Source: AP-15 sp963703855
Lineage (GTDB): Bacteria > Pseudomonadota > Alphaproteobacteria > ATCC43930 > CGMCC-115725
Length of the DNA stretch: 64,000 nucleotides
Reading direction: 5' to 3'
NCBI GenBank assembly: GCA_963703855.1
Contig: CAVPFW010000019.1
Span: 62,001-126,000 of the forward strand
A model generated the notes under the pieces. The model saw only the letters and a list, made by a program, of their open reading frames with translations. It was not told where the DNA came from and did no database searches. Every line of letters starts with the position of its first letter. The stretch's first letter is position 1. Below are positions 16,621 through 25,081 of the stretch, piece after piece. The translations under genes were made by a program, and so were the position numbers.

Positions 16621-19044
16621 CTAAAACGTCTTCAGGAACGCGATCAGCGCGTTCTTGTCGGCGTCGCTGAGCTTGGTGCCGAAGTAATGCCCGCGGTTGA
16701 CGACGTAGTCCGGGCATTTGCTGAGCGCGAACAGCTGCTCGCCGACATTGGCGAAGACCTGGCGCGCCTGCTCGTCGGTGGCGCCCTTGGGCAATGCCCG
16801 CAGATCGTGGACGAGGCGAAAGACGGCGGCGACGACTTGCTTGTCGTGCGCCAGGCGATCGCCGAGCTTTGCCGATTCCGGCAACGGGTCGAAATTGGCC
16901 AGGAGGTCGACCGGCGTGCCGGCCGGGATCGGGCCGATCTCGATCCCCTTCTGGTCGAAGATCGGCACCGCGAAGTTCAGCGCCGTCTGCGAGCGCTTGA
17001 TCAGATCCGGCAGGTAGCCGTACGGAATCCGCAGCCAGCTCGTTGCCGTGGTGCGGTCGATGACCCCCGGCACCTTGTCGCCGAGCACCGGGTCCTTGTC
17101 GCGCCTGTCCGGCCACAGCATCTTGGCGATCGAATCCTGGAACGACGCCATCCGCGCCTCGACCGCGGGGCTGGCCTCGAACCGGCCGACGCTGTTGTTG
17201 AGCAGGTAGGGTGCGGTCGCCCACACGCTGATCAGGGACGGCACGCGGGTATAGCCGCGCCCGCCCGCCGGCATCTTGTACTGCTGCGGCTTGCCGGTGA
17301 ACGGGTCGTAGACGGTGATGGTGCCGACCGAAGGGAGCGACTTGTACGAAGCCGACGAGAAATTGTCCCAGATGTTGCCGCCGATCGCATTCGTCGCCAA
17401 CGGGCTGCAGGCGTTGGTCTGCAATACCGTCACCGGCACGCGGGCGTCGTTCGACAGATAGTTGCCGTCGAGAAAATCGTCGGCCTGGACGATCTGGCGC
17501 ATCTTGGAGCGGAAATCGTCGGTTCGCACCCAGGCCGAGTGGCGGTTCCAGCAGTCGAGGTAATTGGGGCCGATGCAGGCGCCGAGATCGGCCCCGGCCG
17601 GCGGATCGGGCGCCTTGCTCGAATGGCAGGCGGCGCAGTTGTCGGCGAAGACGAGCTTGCCCTGCTGCACCGTCGCCGGCGGGTCGTTCAGATAGGCATT
17701 GCCGCCGGGCGCGTCCTTGAGCTTGTGCGGATAGGACGCCTTCAACAGAAACAGCGCCATGTCCGGGGTCTGCATCTCGGTCGCATCCCAATAGGACGAG
17801 TTCGCGCGCGCCGTGGTGATTCGGATCGGGGTCACCGGCTTGCCGCCCAGCACCGGGTTGAAGTGGCGCAGCCATTCCTCGCTGAATAGGCCGATATTCA
17901 GATAGACCCGGTTCAAGGCCCCGAGCGCGCCCACCGAATCGGCGCCGTCCTTCAGCACATGCGGGGTCCACACCGCGTTGGGCGATTGAAAGAACTGGGT
18001 CAGCGGGCCGGCGGTGACAAAGTCGTTGAATTGCTTGTTGGCGAGATTGTCGGGGCCCAGGGTTTCCCGCCCCCAGCGCCTGGCCATCTCCAGCCGCGGC
18101 AGCAGATTGTAGATCGCGTTCATCGTGCGCGGGTTGTTGATGTTGTCGCTCGACACCAGCGAGGTATCGAGCGATCCCGGCCGCGCCGTGTGCAACAGCT
18201 GGAACAGGAAGTTCGACTGATCGGCGTTCCACGCCAGGATGCGGTCGACCCAGAAATACTGTGCGCCGACGGTGGCGCTGAGGTTTTCCCATTGCGGCGT
18301 TTCCGGGTTGGCCGGCGGCTTGTCCGGGTTCGCGCTGATATGGCAAAAGGCGCAGGCCATGCCGACCCGGTAGGGCCGGACCAGATCCTTGGACAGGTAA
18401 TAGCCGGGGTCGCTGTAAAAGCGCTGCGCGTCCCACCGCTTTGCCGCCTTCTCGTCGAAGGCCGGGTTGGGGAACAGCCGCAGTCCGAGAATGCCGGTCG
18501 GCTCGCCGTAATAGGAGCCCGCCGGGATGTTCTTGCCGCGCGCGCCGACCGCCACGCCCGGATATTTCTGCGCGTTGGCGAACGGGTCCGGCGGGCAGTT
18601 GGAGCTGCGTTGATCGAGCCATAGCCCGTAATGCTGCGGGTCGGGGCCGGCGGGTTTGCTATAGCACGGCTCGTTGACCAGCCCGAAATAGTCCCAGCGG
18701 TTGTCGCGGCTGTATTTGAGGCCGGGATGGGACGACAGGATCTTCAGCAGATCGAACGAGCCGAAGGTCAGATTGGTCAGCTTGTCCCACAGCCGGTCGT
18801 TGCCGCCGGTCCACACCAGCCACATGTTGCGGCCCTTGACCTCGTCCGGGGTCAGCGGGACGCCGCCGTCCATGCCGTGGAAGTAATCCTCGTCGGCGGC
18901 CGGAAAGGTCTGCGCGGCGCGGCCCGCCTGGCGCGCTTCGTCGAGCACCGCCTGCGCCCGCGCCGGGGCGCCGAGGCAGATGCCCGCGACAATGATCGAG
19001 ACCGCCGGAAACAGGCGCGACACGATGCGACACGATTTTCCCAT
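16621..19044 (-). CDS. Large periplasmic two-haem c-type cytochrome
   Basis: 807 residues from ATG 19044; the frame begins earlier, but this start gives a clean signal peptide (residues 1-30, ending LGAPARA). Two CxxCH haem sites: CAFCH at 231-235 and CAACH at 470-474. Much of the protein between and after them is not classical cytochrome c fold (RTMNAIYNLLPRLEMARRWG, TRVPSLISVWATAPYLLNNSVGRFE); the latter phrase recalls di-haem peroxidase/RoxA-like proteins. It is followed immediately by the GMC oxidoreductase, so a dehydrogenase-cytochrome partnership is likely. RoxA-like oxygenase activity is an alternative. Confidence 0.75.
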   Translation of the reverse strand: MGKSCRIVSRLFPAVSIIVAGICLGAPARAQAVLDEARQAGRAAQTFPAADEDYFHGMDGGVPLTPDEVKGRNMWLVWTGGNDRLWDKLTNLTFGSFDLLKILSSHPGLKYSRDNRWDYFGLVNEPCYSKPAGPDPQHYGLWLDQRSSNCPPDPFANAQKYPGVAVGARGKNIPAGSYYGEPTGILGLRLFPNPAFDEKAAKRWDAQRFYSDPGYYLSKDLVRPYRVGMACAFCHISANPDKPPANPETPQWENLSATVGAQYFWVDRILAWNADQSNFLFQLLHTARPGSLDTSLVSSDNINNPRTMNAIYNLLPRLEMARRWGRETLGPDNLANKQFNDFVTAGPLTQFFQSPNAVWTPHVLKDGADSVGALGALNRVYLNIGLFSEEWLRHFNPVLGGKPVTPIRITTARANSSYWDATEMQTPDMALFLLKASYPHKLKDAPGGNAYLNDPPATVQQGKLVFADNCAACHSSKAPDPPAGADLGACIGPNYLDCWNRHSAWVRTDDFRSKMRQIVQADDFLDGNYLSNDARVPVTVLQTNACSPLATNAIGGNIWDNFSSASYKSLPSVGTITVYDPFTGKPQQYKMPAGGRGYTRVPSLISVWATAPYLLNNSVGRFEASPAVEARMASFQDSIAKMLWPDRRDKDPVLGDKVPGVIDRTTATSWLRIPYGYLPDLIKRSQTALNFAVPIFDQKGIEIGPIPAGTPVDLLANFDPLPESAKLGDRLAHDKQVVAAVFRLVHDLRALPKGATDEQARQVFANVGEQLFALSKCPDYVVNRGHYFGTKLSDADKNALIAFLKTF

Positions 19045-19166
19045 CACGGCCCCCGTGGCTCGCCGCGGCCTCCCCTGGCGACCGCGGCGCAACTTAACGA
19101 TAGCTGAATGTTCGGAGAATTCAACGTAATGCGCGCAGCGGCGCTGCCGGCGGCAAAGCGGCGACC

Positions 19167-19184
19167 AGGGGCCTTTCGGCCCCT
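19167..19184 (-). terminator. Possible hairpin terminator after the S53 peptidase
   Basis: AGGGGCC and GGCCCCT (7 bp) enclose a TTTC loop about 30 bp beyond the S53 peptidase stop. The stem is strong, but no T-run follows on either strand, so a role in termination is only plausible. Confidence 0.35.
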
Positions 19185-19214
19185 AGCGCCATCCCGCGGG
19201 CAGCGTGTCGCTGC

Positions 19215-20858
19215 TCAGCCCGCGGGCCCCTTCAGCGCGGCCAGCAGCTTGACCCCGTCGGGCACGCCCCAGCCGGTGCAGGCGTCCCACCCGGGACCCG
19301 CCTGAAACTGCCCGTCGAGCAGCCCGTCGGTGTCGTTGTTGCCGGTGACGATGTCGCGCAATACCCCGGCCGGCCCGATCGAGCCGTATAGCAACGCGTT
19401 GAAATTGCCGGCCCGCGTGCCGGTCAGCGCGTTGATGCGGGTGACGAGGCTCGCCCATAGCGGGGCGGACGCGCTGGTGCCGCCGACGATCCCCAACTTG
19501 CCGCCGGACATGACCAGATACCCGGTCGCGGGATCGGCGTTGGCGGCGACATCGGGGATCGCCCGCCCGGCAAAATTGCCGGCGTTGATCGAGCGCGGCA
19601 CCTTGCCCTCCTGCCAGCTCGGCACCGGAGTGATGTCGCTGACCCCGCCGCCGGTGCCGCTGCCGGGCCCGTCGTTCCATACCACCTCGGTGACCGCCAT
19701 CGCGCCGTTGGCGCCCTTGCGGGCGTGCAGGGTGGTGCCGCCGACCGCCAGCACATAGGGGCTCGTCGCCGGGAAGTTGACGTGGGCTTGGCCGTCCTGG
19801 ACCTGCGCCTCGGAGCCGTCGTCGCCGGTGGAGACGCAGACCGTGACGCCGAGCTGGGCCACCGCCAACAGGCTGTGGTTGACATGGTCGATCGCCGCCT
19901 GCGACCACAGGATGCCGTTGTTGAAAGGCTGGTTCTCGTCCCAGCCCCAGCTGACCGAGAGCACGCCGGGGTCGTTGGCGGAATCGTTGATCACCGCGCT
20001 CAGGATGTCGACCAGGCCCTTTTCGTCGAAGGTCGAGAAATAGACCGCGACCTTGGCCCCGCCGGCCATCGCGCCGGCGACGTCGACATCGAGCATGACC
20101 TCCCCGGTCGAATTGGGGTCGGCGGCGGGATCGGTGCCGACCCCGTCGACGGCGACGATCCGGATATCGGGCGCCGGGACGCCGAGCTGCTGGAAATAGG
20201 CGGTGACGTCGGATGGCTCGACCCCGCCGCCGAATTCCAAGAGGCCGATGCACTGGCTGCCGGCGTCGGCGTCGGGAAAATTGTAGATCCCGGCGAGCTC
20301 GGTCGGAATGAACCACGGCCGCGACTGCGGGCCCGAAGGCATGCGCGCGTCGAAGGTCTGCTGCCGATGCGGCATGCGCCGCAGGATGCGGTGGTTGTTG
20401 AGGCCGAAGACGCCGGTGATCGCGTCGCCGATTTCGGCCGGCAGCATGACCGGCCCGGTGCGCGCGTGAAACTCGCCGAGCTTGGGATGACTGTAGTCGA
20501 GCAGCTTGACGCCGAACGCGTTGCTGATGTCGGCGACGGTGCCGCCGAGCCCGAGCCTGGCCGAGGCGGGCTCCTTCCTGGTCACCACCAGATGATGGGC
20601 GGCGGCGAATTTCTCGATTGCGTCGACCGCCGCGGGATCCGAGCCGTAGTCGGTGCGCAGCTGGTCGCGGGTCATGTATTTGCGCTCGCCCGGCAGCTTG
20701 GCGTCGAGCGCCGAGAGGTCGGGAAGCGGTTTGCGCCGGCGCACGCCGACCGTCAATTCGAGCCAGCGGTTCGGGTTGGTCCTCCGCTTCGCCACCGAGC
20801 CCGGCGGCAGATGATGCAGGCTGTTGGCGAGCATGCGCCGATTGGCAGGGCTCCTCAT
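19215..20858 (-). CDS. S53 family peptidase (sedolisin/kumamolisin-like)
   Basis: 547 residues from ATG 20858, chosen because AAGGGAG lies upstream; a GTG eight codons earlier is possible. An N-terminal pro-domain (LELTVGVRRR... YMTRDQLRTDYG... FGVKLLDY) leads to the catalytic domain. The catalytic Glu and Asp are E253 and D257 in TGEVMLDVDVAG, and the Ser is S462 in VGGTSASAPLWASL. SVSWGWDE and a C-terminal calcium-binding segment (DIVTGNNDTDG) fit. Sedolisins are acid-active endopeptidases released from a pro-form. No signal peptide is seen, which is unusual for an extracellular enzyme. Confidence 0.9.
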   Translation of the reverse strand: MRSPANRRMLANSLHHLPPGSVAKRRTNPNRWLELTVGVRRRKPLPDLSALDAKLPGERKYMTRDQLRTDYGSDPAAVDAIEKFAAAHHLVVTRKEPASARLGLGGTVADISNAFGVKLLDYSHPKLGEFHARTGPVMLPAEIGDAITGVFGLNNHRILRRMPHRQQTFDARMPSGPQSRPWFIPTELAGIYNFPDADAGSQCIGLLEFGGGVEPSDVTAYFQQLGVPAPDIRIVAVDGVGTDPAADPNSTGEVMLDVDVAGAMAGGAKVAVYFSTFDEKGLVDILSAVINDSANDPGVLSVSWGWDENQPFNNGILWSQAAIDHVNHSLLAVAQLGVTVCVSTGDDGSEAQVQDGQAHVNFPATSPYVLAVGGTTLHARKGANGAMAVTEVVWNDGPGSGTGGGVSDITPVPSWQEGKVPRSINAGNFAGRAIPDVAANADPATGYLVMSGGKLGIVGGTSASAPLWASLVTRINALTGTRAGNFNALLYGSIGPAGVLRDIVTGNNDTDGLLDGQFQAGPGWDACTGWGVPDGVKLLAALKGPAG

Positions 20859-20993
20859 CGCGATACTCCCTTGGTCCGTCACCCAACCGAGGGTCAGCCC
20901 CGTTGGGCGATTCGAAGCTATACCTGAGAGACCGCGCCCAAGTGTGAACCAGCTCTCACTGATGCAAGATTGCAGGTTGGCGGCATCGGTCGA

Positions 20994-21848
20994 TCAGAGC
21001 GGGGCAGCGGCGTCGAGCTTTTGGCGCAGCCGGTCGAGCCGGTAGCCGAGCGCGAGGTAGGCTCCCCAGGCGGATCGGCTGGCGGCGAAGGCGGCGGGGT
21101 CGCAGTCGTGATATCGGCGCAGATAGGCGACCACCGAGGAATCGACCGGGATGCGTGCGAAATCGTGCAGCAGCAGTCGGCAATGGGCCGCAGCATAGGG
21201 GCCGATGCCCTTGAGCCCGATCAGGTAATCGTGGCCGAGCCGTTCGGGCCGGCCCTCGCCCGCGGCATCGATGGCGCCGTCCTCGAGCATTCGGCGGGTG
21301 GCCGCGACCAGGGTCGGCGCGCGAAAACCGAGCTTGGCGCGCTGGCGCAGGCTCTCCTCGCCATAGTCGAGCACGTCCTGAGGTCCTGGAAAACCGCCGC
21401 CGCCCGGCTCGGCGACCAACGCCGCCGCCATGCGGCAGGTCGACGACCAGCTGGTGTTGATGGTCAGCACGGTCTTGACGAAATCCTCGTAGAAGGTCGA
21501 GCAGCGCAGGATCCGGCCGCCGCCTTGGGCGATCAGCGCGGCGTCGCCGTCGAGGACGATCATGGCTTCCGACGGCTCCCAATCGACCGACAGCCAGCGC
21601 CGCACGCGGGCGCAGATCGCAGGATCGTCCGCCGCCGTGAACCCCGCCGGGCGGATGACGACCGTGGTGACGTCGGGTTGGGCGACCGCGATCGTGCCGA
21701 GGCGGCCATCGATCCGCTCGCTGCGGGCGAGACGACCGGCCGCGGGGTCCCAGCGCCACGGAGCGAGATGGGCCCAGCCATGGCTGGCGACGGTCAGCGC
21801 GAGATCGATCGGCCCCGGCAGCGGCAGCAGGATCTCGCCGGCGCTCAT
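20994..21848 (-). CDS. HhH-GPD family DNA base-excision glycosylase
   Basis: 284 residues from ATG 21848. The C-terminal part shows the helix-hairpin-helix LIGLKGIGPYAAAHCRLLL (about residues 209-227) followed by IPVDSSV with D236 as the catalytic Asp, in the spacing of AlkA/OGG-type glycosylases. FYEDFVKTVLTINTSWSST (119-136) is the conserved segment before it. The N-terminal domain (residues 1-110) resembles the TBP-like domain of AlkA. It removes damaged bases such as alkylated or oxidised purines; specificity unknown. It is 43 bp downstream of the metY-like gene on the same strand. Confidence 0.85.
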   Translation of the reverse strand: MSAGEILLPLPGPIDLALTVASHGWAHLAPWRWDPAAGRLARSERIDGRLGTIAVAQPDVTTVVIRPAGFTAADDPAICARVRRWLSVDWEPSEAMIVLDGDAALIAQGGGRILRCSTFYEDFVKTVLTINTSWSSTCRMAAALVAEPGGGGFPGPQDVLDYGEESLRQRAKLGFRAPTLVAATRRMLEDGAIDAAGEGRPERLGHDYLIGLKGIGPYAAAHCRLLLHDFARIPVDSSVVAYLRRYHDCDPAAFAASRSAWGAYLALGYRLDRLRQKLDAAAPL

Positions 21849-21891
21849 CGGGCTGCGGCGCGGTTCGCCGCCGTGCCGGTCAGGCGGCGTC

Positions 21892-23188
21892 TCAGGCGGC
21901 GTCGAGCGCCTGGCCGAGATCGGCGAGGATGTCGTCGGGGTGCTCGATGCCGATCGACAGCCGCACGTAATTGTCGGTGACCCCGGTCTGCGCCTGCTCT
22001 TCGGGCGAGAGCTGCGAGTGGGTGGTCGACGCCGGATGGATCGCGAGACTGCGCGAATCGCCGATATTGGCGACGTGGTAGAACATCTCGAGCGCATCGA
22101 TGAAACGCCGCCCGGCCTCGTGCCCGCCCTTCAGCTCGAAGCCGAGCAGGCCGCCATAGCCGCCTTTCAGATGCACATCGGCGCGCCGCCGCGCTTCGCC
22201 CGTCATCAGGCTAGGATAAATGACGCGGGTGACCTTGGGATGCTCGGACAGGAATTTGGCGGCGGTGACCGCGTTGGCGCAATGCGCGCGCATCCGCAAC
22301 GGCAGGGTTTCGAGCCCTTGGATGAACAGGAAGGCGTTGAACGGGCTCATCGGCGCGCCGAGATCGCGCAGCAGTGTCACCCGCATCTTCAGGATATAGG
22401 CGACCGGCCCCAACGGCTTGGAGGCCTGGGTCCACACCGCGCCGTGATAGCTGGGATCGGGCTGGTTCAGCAATGGAAAGCGAGCGGCGTGCTTCTCCCA
22501 GTCGAAATTGCCGCCGTCGACGACGATGCCGCCGATCGAGGTGCCGTGCCCGCCGATGTATTTGGTGGTCGAGTGCATGACCACGGCGGCGCCGTGATCG
22601 AGCGGCCGGCACAATACCGGGGCGGCGGTGTTGTCGACGATCAGCGGCACCCCCTGCTCGCGCCCGATCTTGGCGACCTCGGCGATCGGGAAGACTTCGA
22701 GCTTGGGGTTGGGCAGGGTTTCCGCGTAATAGCAGCGGGTTCGCGCGTCGGTCGCTCGCCGGAAATTCTCAGGATCGGCCGGGTCGACAAACCGGACTTC
22801 CATCCCCATCGTCTTCATCATCGTGTTCAGAAAGAGGTTCCAGGTCCCGCCGTAAAGGTCTGTCGAGCTTACGAAATTATCGCCGGCCTGGCAGATGTTC
22901 TGGACCGCGAACAAGGACGCGGCCTGCCCCGAAGCCAGCGCCAATGCCGCGACGCCGCCCTTCGAGCGCAGCGACCCGCTCCTCGAGCACCGCGTTGGTC
23001 GGGTTCATGATCCGCGAATAGATGTTGCCGAGCTCGGCCAGCCCGAACAGATCGGCGGCGTGCTTGGTGTCGCGGAACTGATAGCTCGTGGTCTGGTAGA
23101 TCGGCACGGCGACGGCGGTCGTCGTCGGATCACTGCGGTACCCGGCATGGAGCACGAGGGTTTCGGGATGCTGGCTCTTGGTCGGCAT
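21892..23188 (-). pseudogene. metY: O-acetylhomoserine sulfhydrylase (MetY-type) with a single-base frameshift
   Basis: The N-terminus from ATG 23188 (after GGAGA) reads MPTKSQHPETLVLHAGYRSDPTTTAVAVPIYQTTSYQFRDTKHAADLF up to EERVAALEG. At 22958-22960 an apparent extra C (G on the coding strand) shifts the frame, and the enzyme continues as LALASGQAASLFAVQNI through the PLP lysine motif VMHSTTKYIGGHGTSIGG to QALDAA at 21892. Corrected length is 431 residues, normal for this family. The enzyme makes homocysteine from O-acetylhomoserine and sulfide. The rest is intact, so this is a very recent mutation or a homopolymer error. Confidence 0.85.
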
Positions 23189-23347
23189 TTCTGGTCTCCG
23201 TCGGGAAGGCGACGCGGCGGCACTGTGCCACGGGCGGGTCCGCGGGTTAAGCCGCTTTCGCAGCGCGGCGAACATTGCGCGTCCGGGGTGGATGCAAAGC
23301 GGGGCGCCGGCGTTGACCGGGTATGGTGTTCTCGCCCGACCCGCTCG

Positions 23348-23983
23348 ATGCCCACGCCGCCTGAAACCGGCCGCGCGCGCGACCTGGTCCCGCCGGGAGC
23401 GACGGCCGGCGAGCTGCGCGCGGCGGCGGCCGAATGCACCGCTTGCCGGCTCTACCGAAGCGCAACCCAGACGGTGTTCGGCGAGGGGCCGCCCGGGGCT
23501 CGGATCATGCTGGTCGGCGAGCAGCCGGGCGACGCCGAAGACCTCGCCGGCCACCCCTTTGTCGGGCCCGCGGGAAAGCTGCTCGATCGCTGCCTGGCCG
23601 AAGCGGGGATCGACCGCGCGCGGGTATGGGTGACCAACGTCGTCAAGCATTTCAAATGGGTCGCGCGCGGCACCCGGCGCATCCACAGCAAACCCGGCGC
23701 GCTCGAAATCGCCGCTTGCTTTCCCTGGCTCGAAGCCGAGATCCATGCTGTCGCGCCGCGGATCGTCGTGGCGCTGGGGGCGACGGCGGCGCAGGCGCTG
23801 TTTGGGAAGGGCTTTCGCGTGACCCGGGATCGCGGCCGGCTGATCCCGTCGGCGGTCGCCCCCTGCGCGCTCGCGACCGTGCATCCCTCGGCATTGCTGC
23901 GCGCCCCGGACGCGGAAACGCGGAGCCGCGACATCCGGCGCTTCGTCGAGGATCTGCGCAAGATTGCCGAGATTGCGACATGA
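23348..23983 (+). CDS. UdgX-like family 4 uracil-DNA glycosylase
   Basis: 211 residues from ATG 23348. Iron-sulfur cysteines C30 and C33 (ECTACRLY), C124 and C173 follow the family 4 pattern. Motif A is GEQPGDAEDLAGHPFVGPAG (58-76) and motif B is VHPSALLR (178-185). Between them, WVARGTRRIHSKP carries the R-R-I-H loop (H113) that marks UdgX. In studied UdgX proteins this loop His traps uracil-containing DNA covalently. GEQPGD rather than GEAPGE also points to UdgX. It faces away from the metY-like gene. It probably repairs or tightly binds uracil in DNA. Confidence 0.85.
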   Translation: MPTPPETGRARDLVPPGATAGELRAAAAECTACRLYRSATQTVFGEGPPGARIMLVGEQPGDAEDLAGHPFVGPAGKLLDRCLAEAGIDRARVWVTNVVKHFKWVARGTRRIHSKPGALEIAACFPWLEAEIHAVAPRIVVALGATAAQALFGKGFRVTRDRGRLIPSAVAPCALATVHPSALLRAPDAETRSRDIRRFVEDLRKIAEIAT

Positions 23984-24025
23984 TCGCCTAAGCCGAGTTG
24001 GGAAAGCAGGGGTTCTGGAGGGGCA

Positions 24026-24262
24026 ATGGGCTCGACATTCACTTGGGCGGCTGTTGCTGGCGGGGTCCTCGCGGTCGCGGCGGCCGGGATGGCGATCGCG
24101 ATCTTCTGGAATGCGCTCGGCGCTTCCCAGATCAGCGCCGCCGGATGGCTGGCGATGATTTTAGGGGTCGTCGTCACCCTGGCGCTCGGCATCGGCCTGA
24201 TGACGCTGGTCTTCGTCAGCAATCGGCGCGGTTATGACGAGGGCGGCCGCCGAGATCCCTGA
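24026..24262 (+). CDS. Small two-helix membrane protein
   Basis: A 78-residue protein, MGSTFTWAAVAGGVLAVAAAGMAIAIFWNALG then GWLAMILGVVVTLALGIGLMTLVFVSNRRGYDEGG. Two hydrophobic helices are joined by a short loop and end in a positively charged tail. ATG 24026 is preceded by GGAGGGGCA. No family recognised. It follows the UdgX-like gene by 42 bp and could be co-transcribed. Coding status is supported by the hydrophobic pattern and the ribosome site. Confidence 0.6.
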   Translation: MGSTFTWAAVAGGVLAVAAAGMAIAIFWNALGASQISAAGWLAMILGVVVTLALGIGLMTLVFVSNRRGYDEGGRRDP

Positions 24263-24420
24263 GCCGATTCGCGCGCCGCATCGGCAGTCGCAACGCAAGA
24301 CCTCGGACATGTCGTGAAAACGGCCATTGCGGGTGCTTCTGCTCAACCTTTGCTTAAGTTTGCCGCCGCCTGCGCTCGGATTCCGCCAAGATTTGTCGAA
24401 TGTAGCTTGCGCTGGTGCGG

Positions 24421-24918
24421 ATGGCGATGCTAGGTCAGGCGGCCTGCTGCCACGAGGGGGCTCGGTTGAAGAACTCGGCAAGATCCGCGGAAGACGTGAA
24501 ACCGGCGGCGAAATACGGCCGCGGCACCGGCGTCCCGAACCCGATCGACGTGCATGTCGGCAACCGCATCCGCATGCGCCGCCTGCTGCTCGGGATGAAC
24601 CAGGAAACCCTCGCCAACGCACTCGGCTTGACCTTTCAGCAGGTGCAGAAATACGAAGGCGGCGCCAACCGGGTCAGCGCGTCCCGGCTGTCGGCGATGG
24701 CCGAGATCCTGGGCGTGCCGATCTCTTATTTTTTCGGCGATCTGCGGCCGGACGACGCCGAGATCAGCCCCGAGGACCAGCGCTGGCGCGAGCATCTGCA
24801 GCGTCCGGAAACGATCGAATTCATCCGCCTTTACTACGCCATTTCGGACCCGAAGATTCGCAGTCAGTTCCTCGAAATGACCAAGTCGCTCGCCGAATTG
24901 TCCGAATCCAAGCCGTAA
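24421..24918 (+). CDS. XRE-family transcriptional regulator
   Basis: About 165 residues. The helix-turn-helix is VGNRIRMRRLLLGMNQETLANALGLTFQQVQKYEGGANRVSASRLSAMAEILGVPISYFF, the form very common in alphaproteobacteria (cytoplasmic, DNA-binding). The C-terminal helix (FIRLYYAISDPKIRSQFLEMTKSLAEL) may mediate dimerisation. The start is uncertain: ATG 24421, GTG 24415, or TTG 24466, which has GAGGGGG before it. It sits just upstream of the polysaccharide regulators and resembles the second XRE gene at 55 kb. Target unknown. Confidence 0.85.
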   Translation: MAMLGQAACCHEGARLKNSARSAEDVKPAAKYGRGTGVPNPIDVHVGNRIRMRRLLLGMNQETLANALGLTFQQVQKYEGGANRVSASRLSAMAEILGVPISYFFGDLRPDDAEISPEDQRWREHLQRPETIEFIRLYYAISDPKIRSQFLEMTKSLAELSESKP

Positions 24919-25024
24919 CCTATCTGCGCCGCAACGCGCCGGGGTTCTCTCGGGGCCGGAACCGGTCATGTCGCGGCAGGCGGGCATTGAAAACCCATCG
25001 ATCACGGACCGGATCCGAAAGGGG

Positions 25025-25054
25025 TTGACGTTCATCGCATGAACGCTGTAGCGT
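25025..25054 (+). promoter_or_regulatory. Putative promoter with a 15-bp palindromic operator upstream of the polysaccharide locus
   Basis: TTGACG (25025-25030) resembles a -35 box; a weak -10 candidate (TAGCGT) lies about 18 bp on. Exactly between them sits GTTCATCGCATGAAC (25030-25044), a perfect inverted repeat of six bases around CGC. It lies 38 bp before the GTG start of the winged-helix regulator. A dimeric regulator bound here would block polymerase, so autoregulation is a reasonable guess. Confidence 0.45.
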
Positions 25055-25081
25055 CGGCCGCGAGGATCGGGAACGTCGGGC

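Noticed and set aside
23189..23347. Possible SAM-responsive riboswitch upstream of the metY-like gene
   Set aside because: I compared the leader by eye with SAM-II and SAM/SAH-type cores; the conserved loops are not there. A covariance-model search would be decisive.
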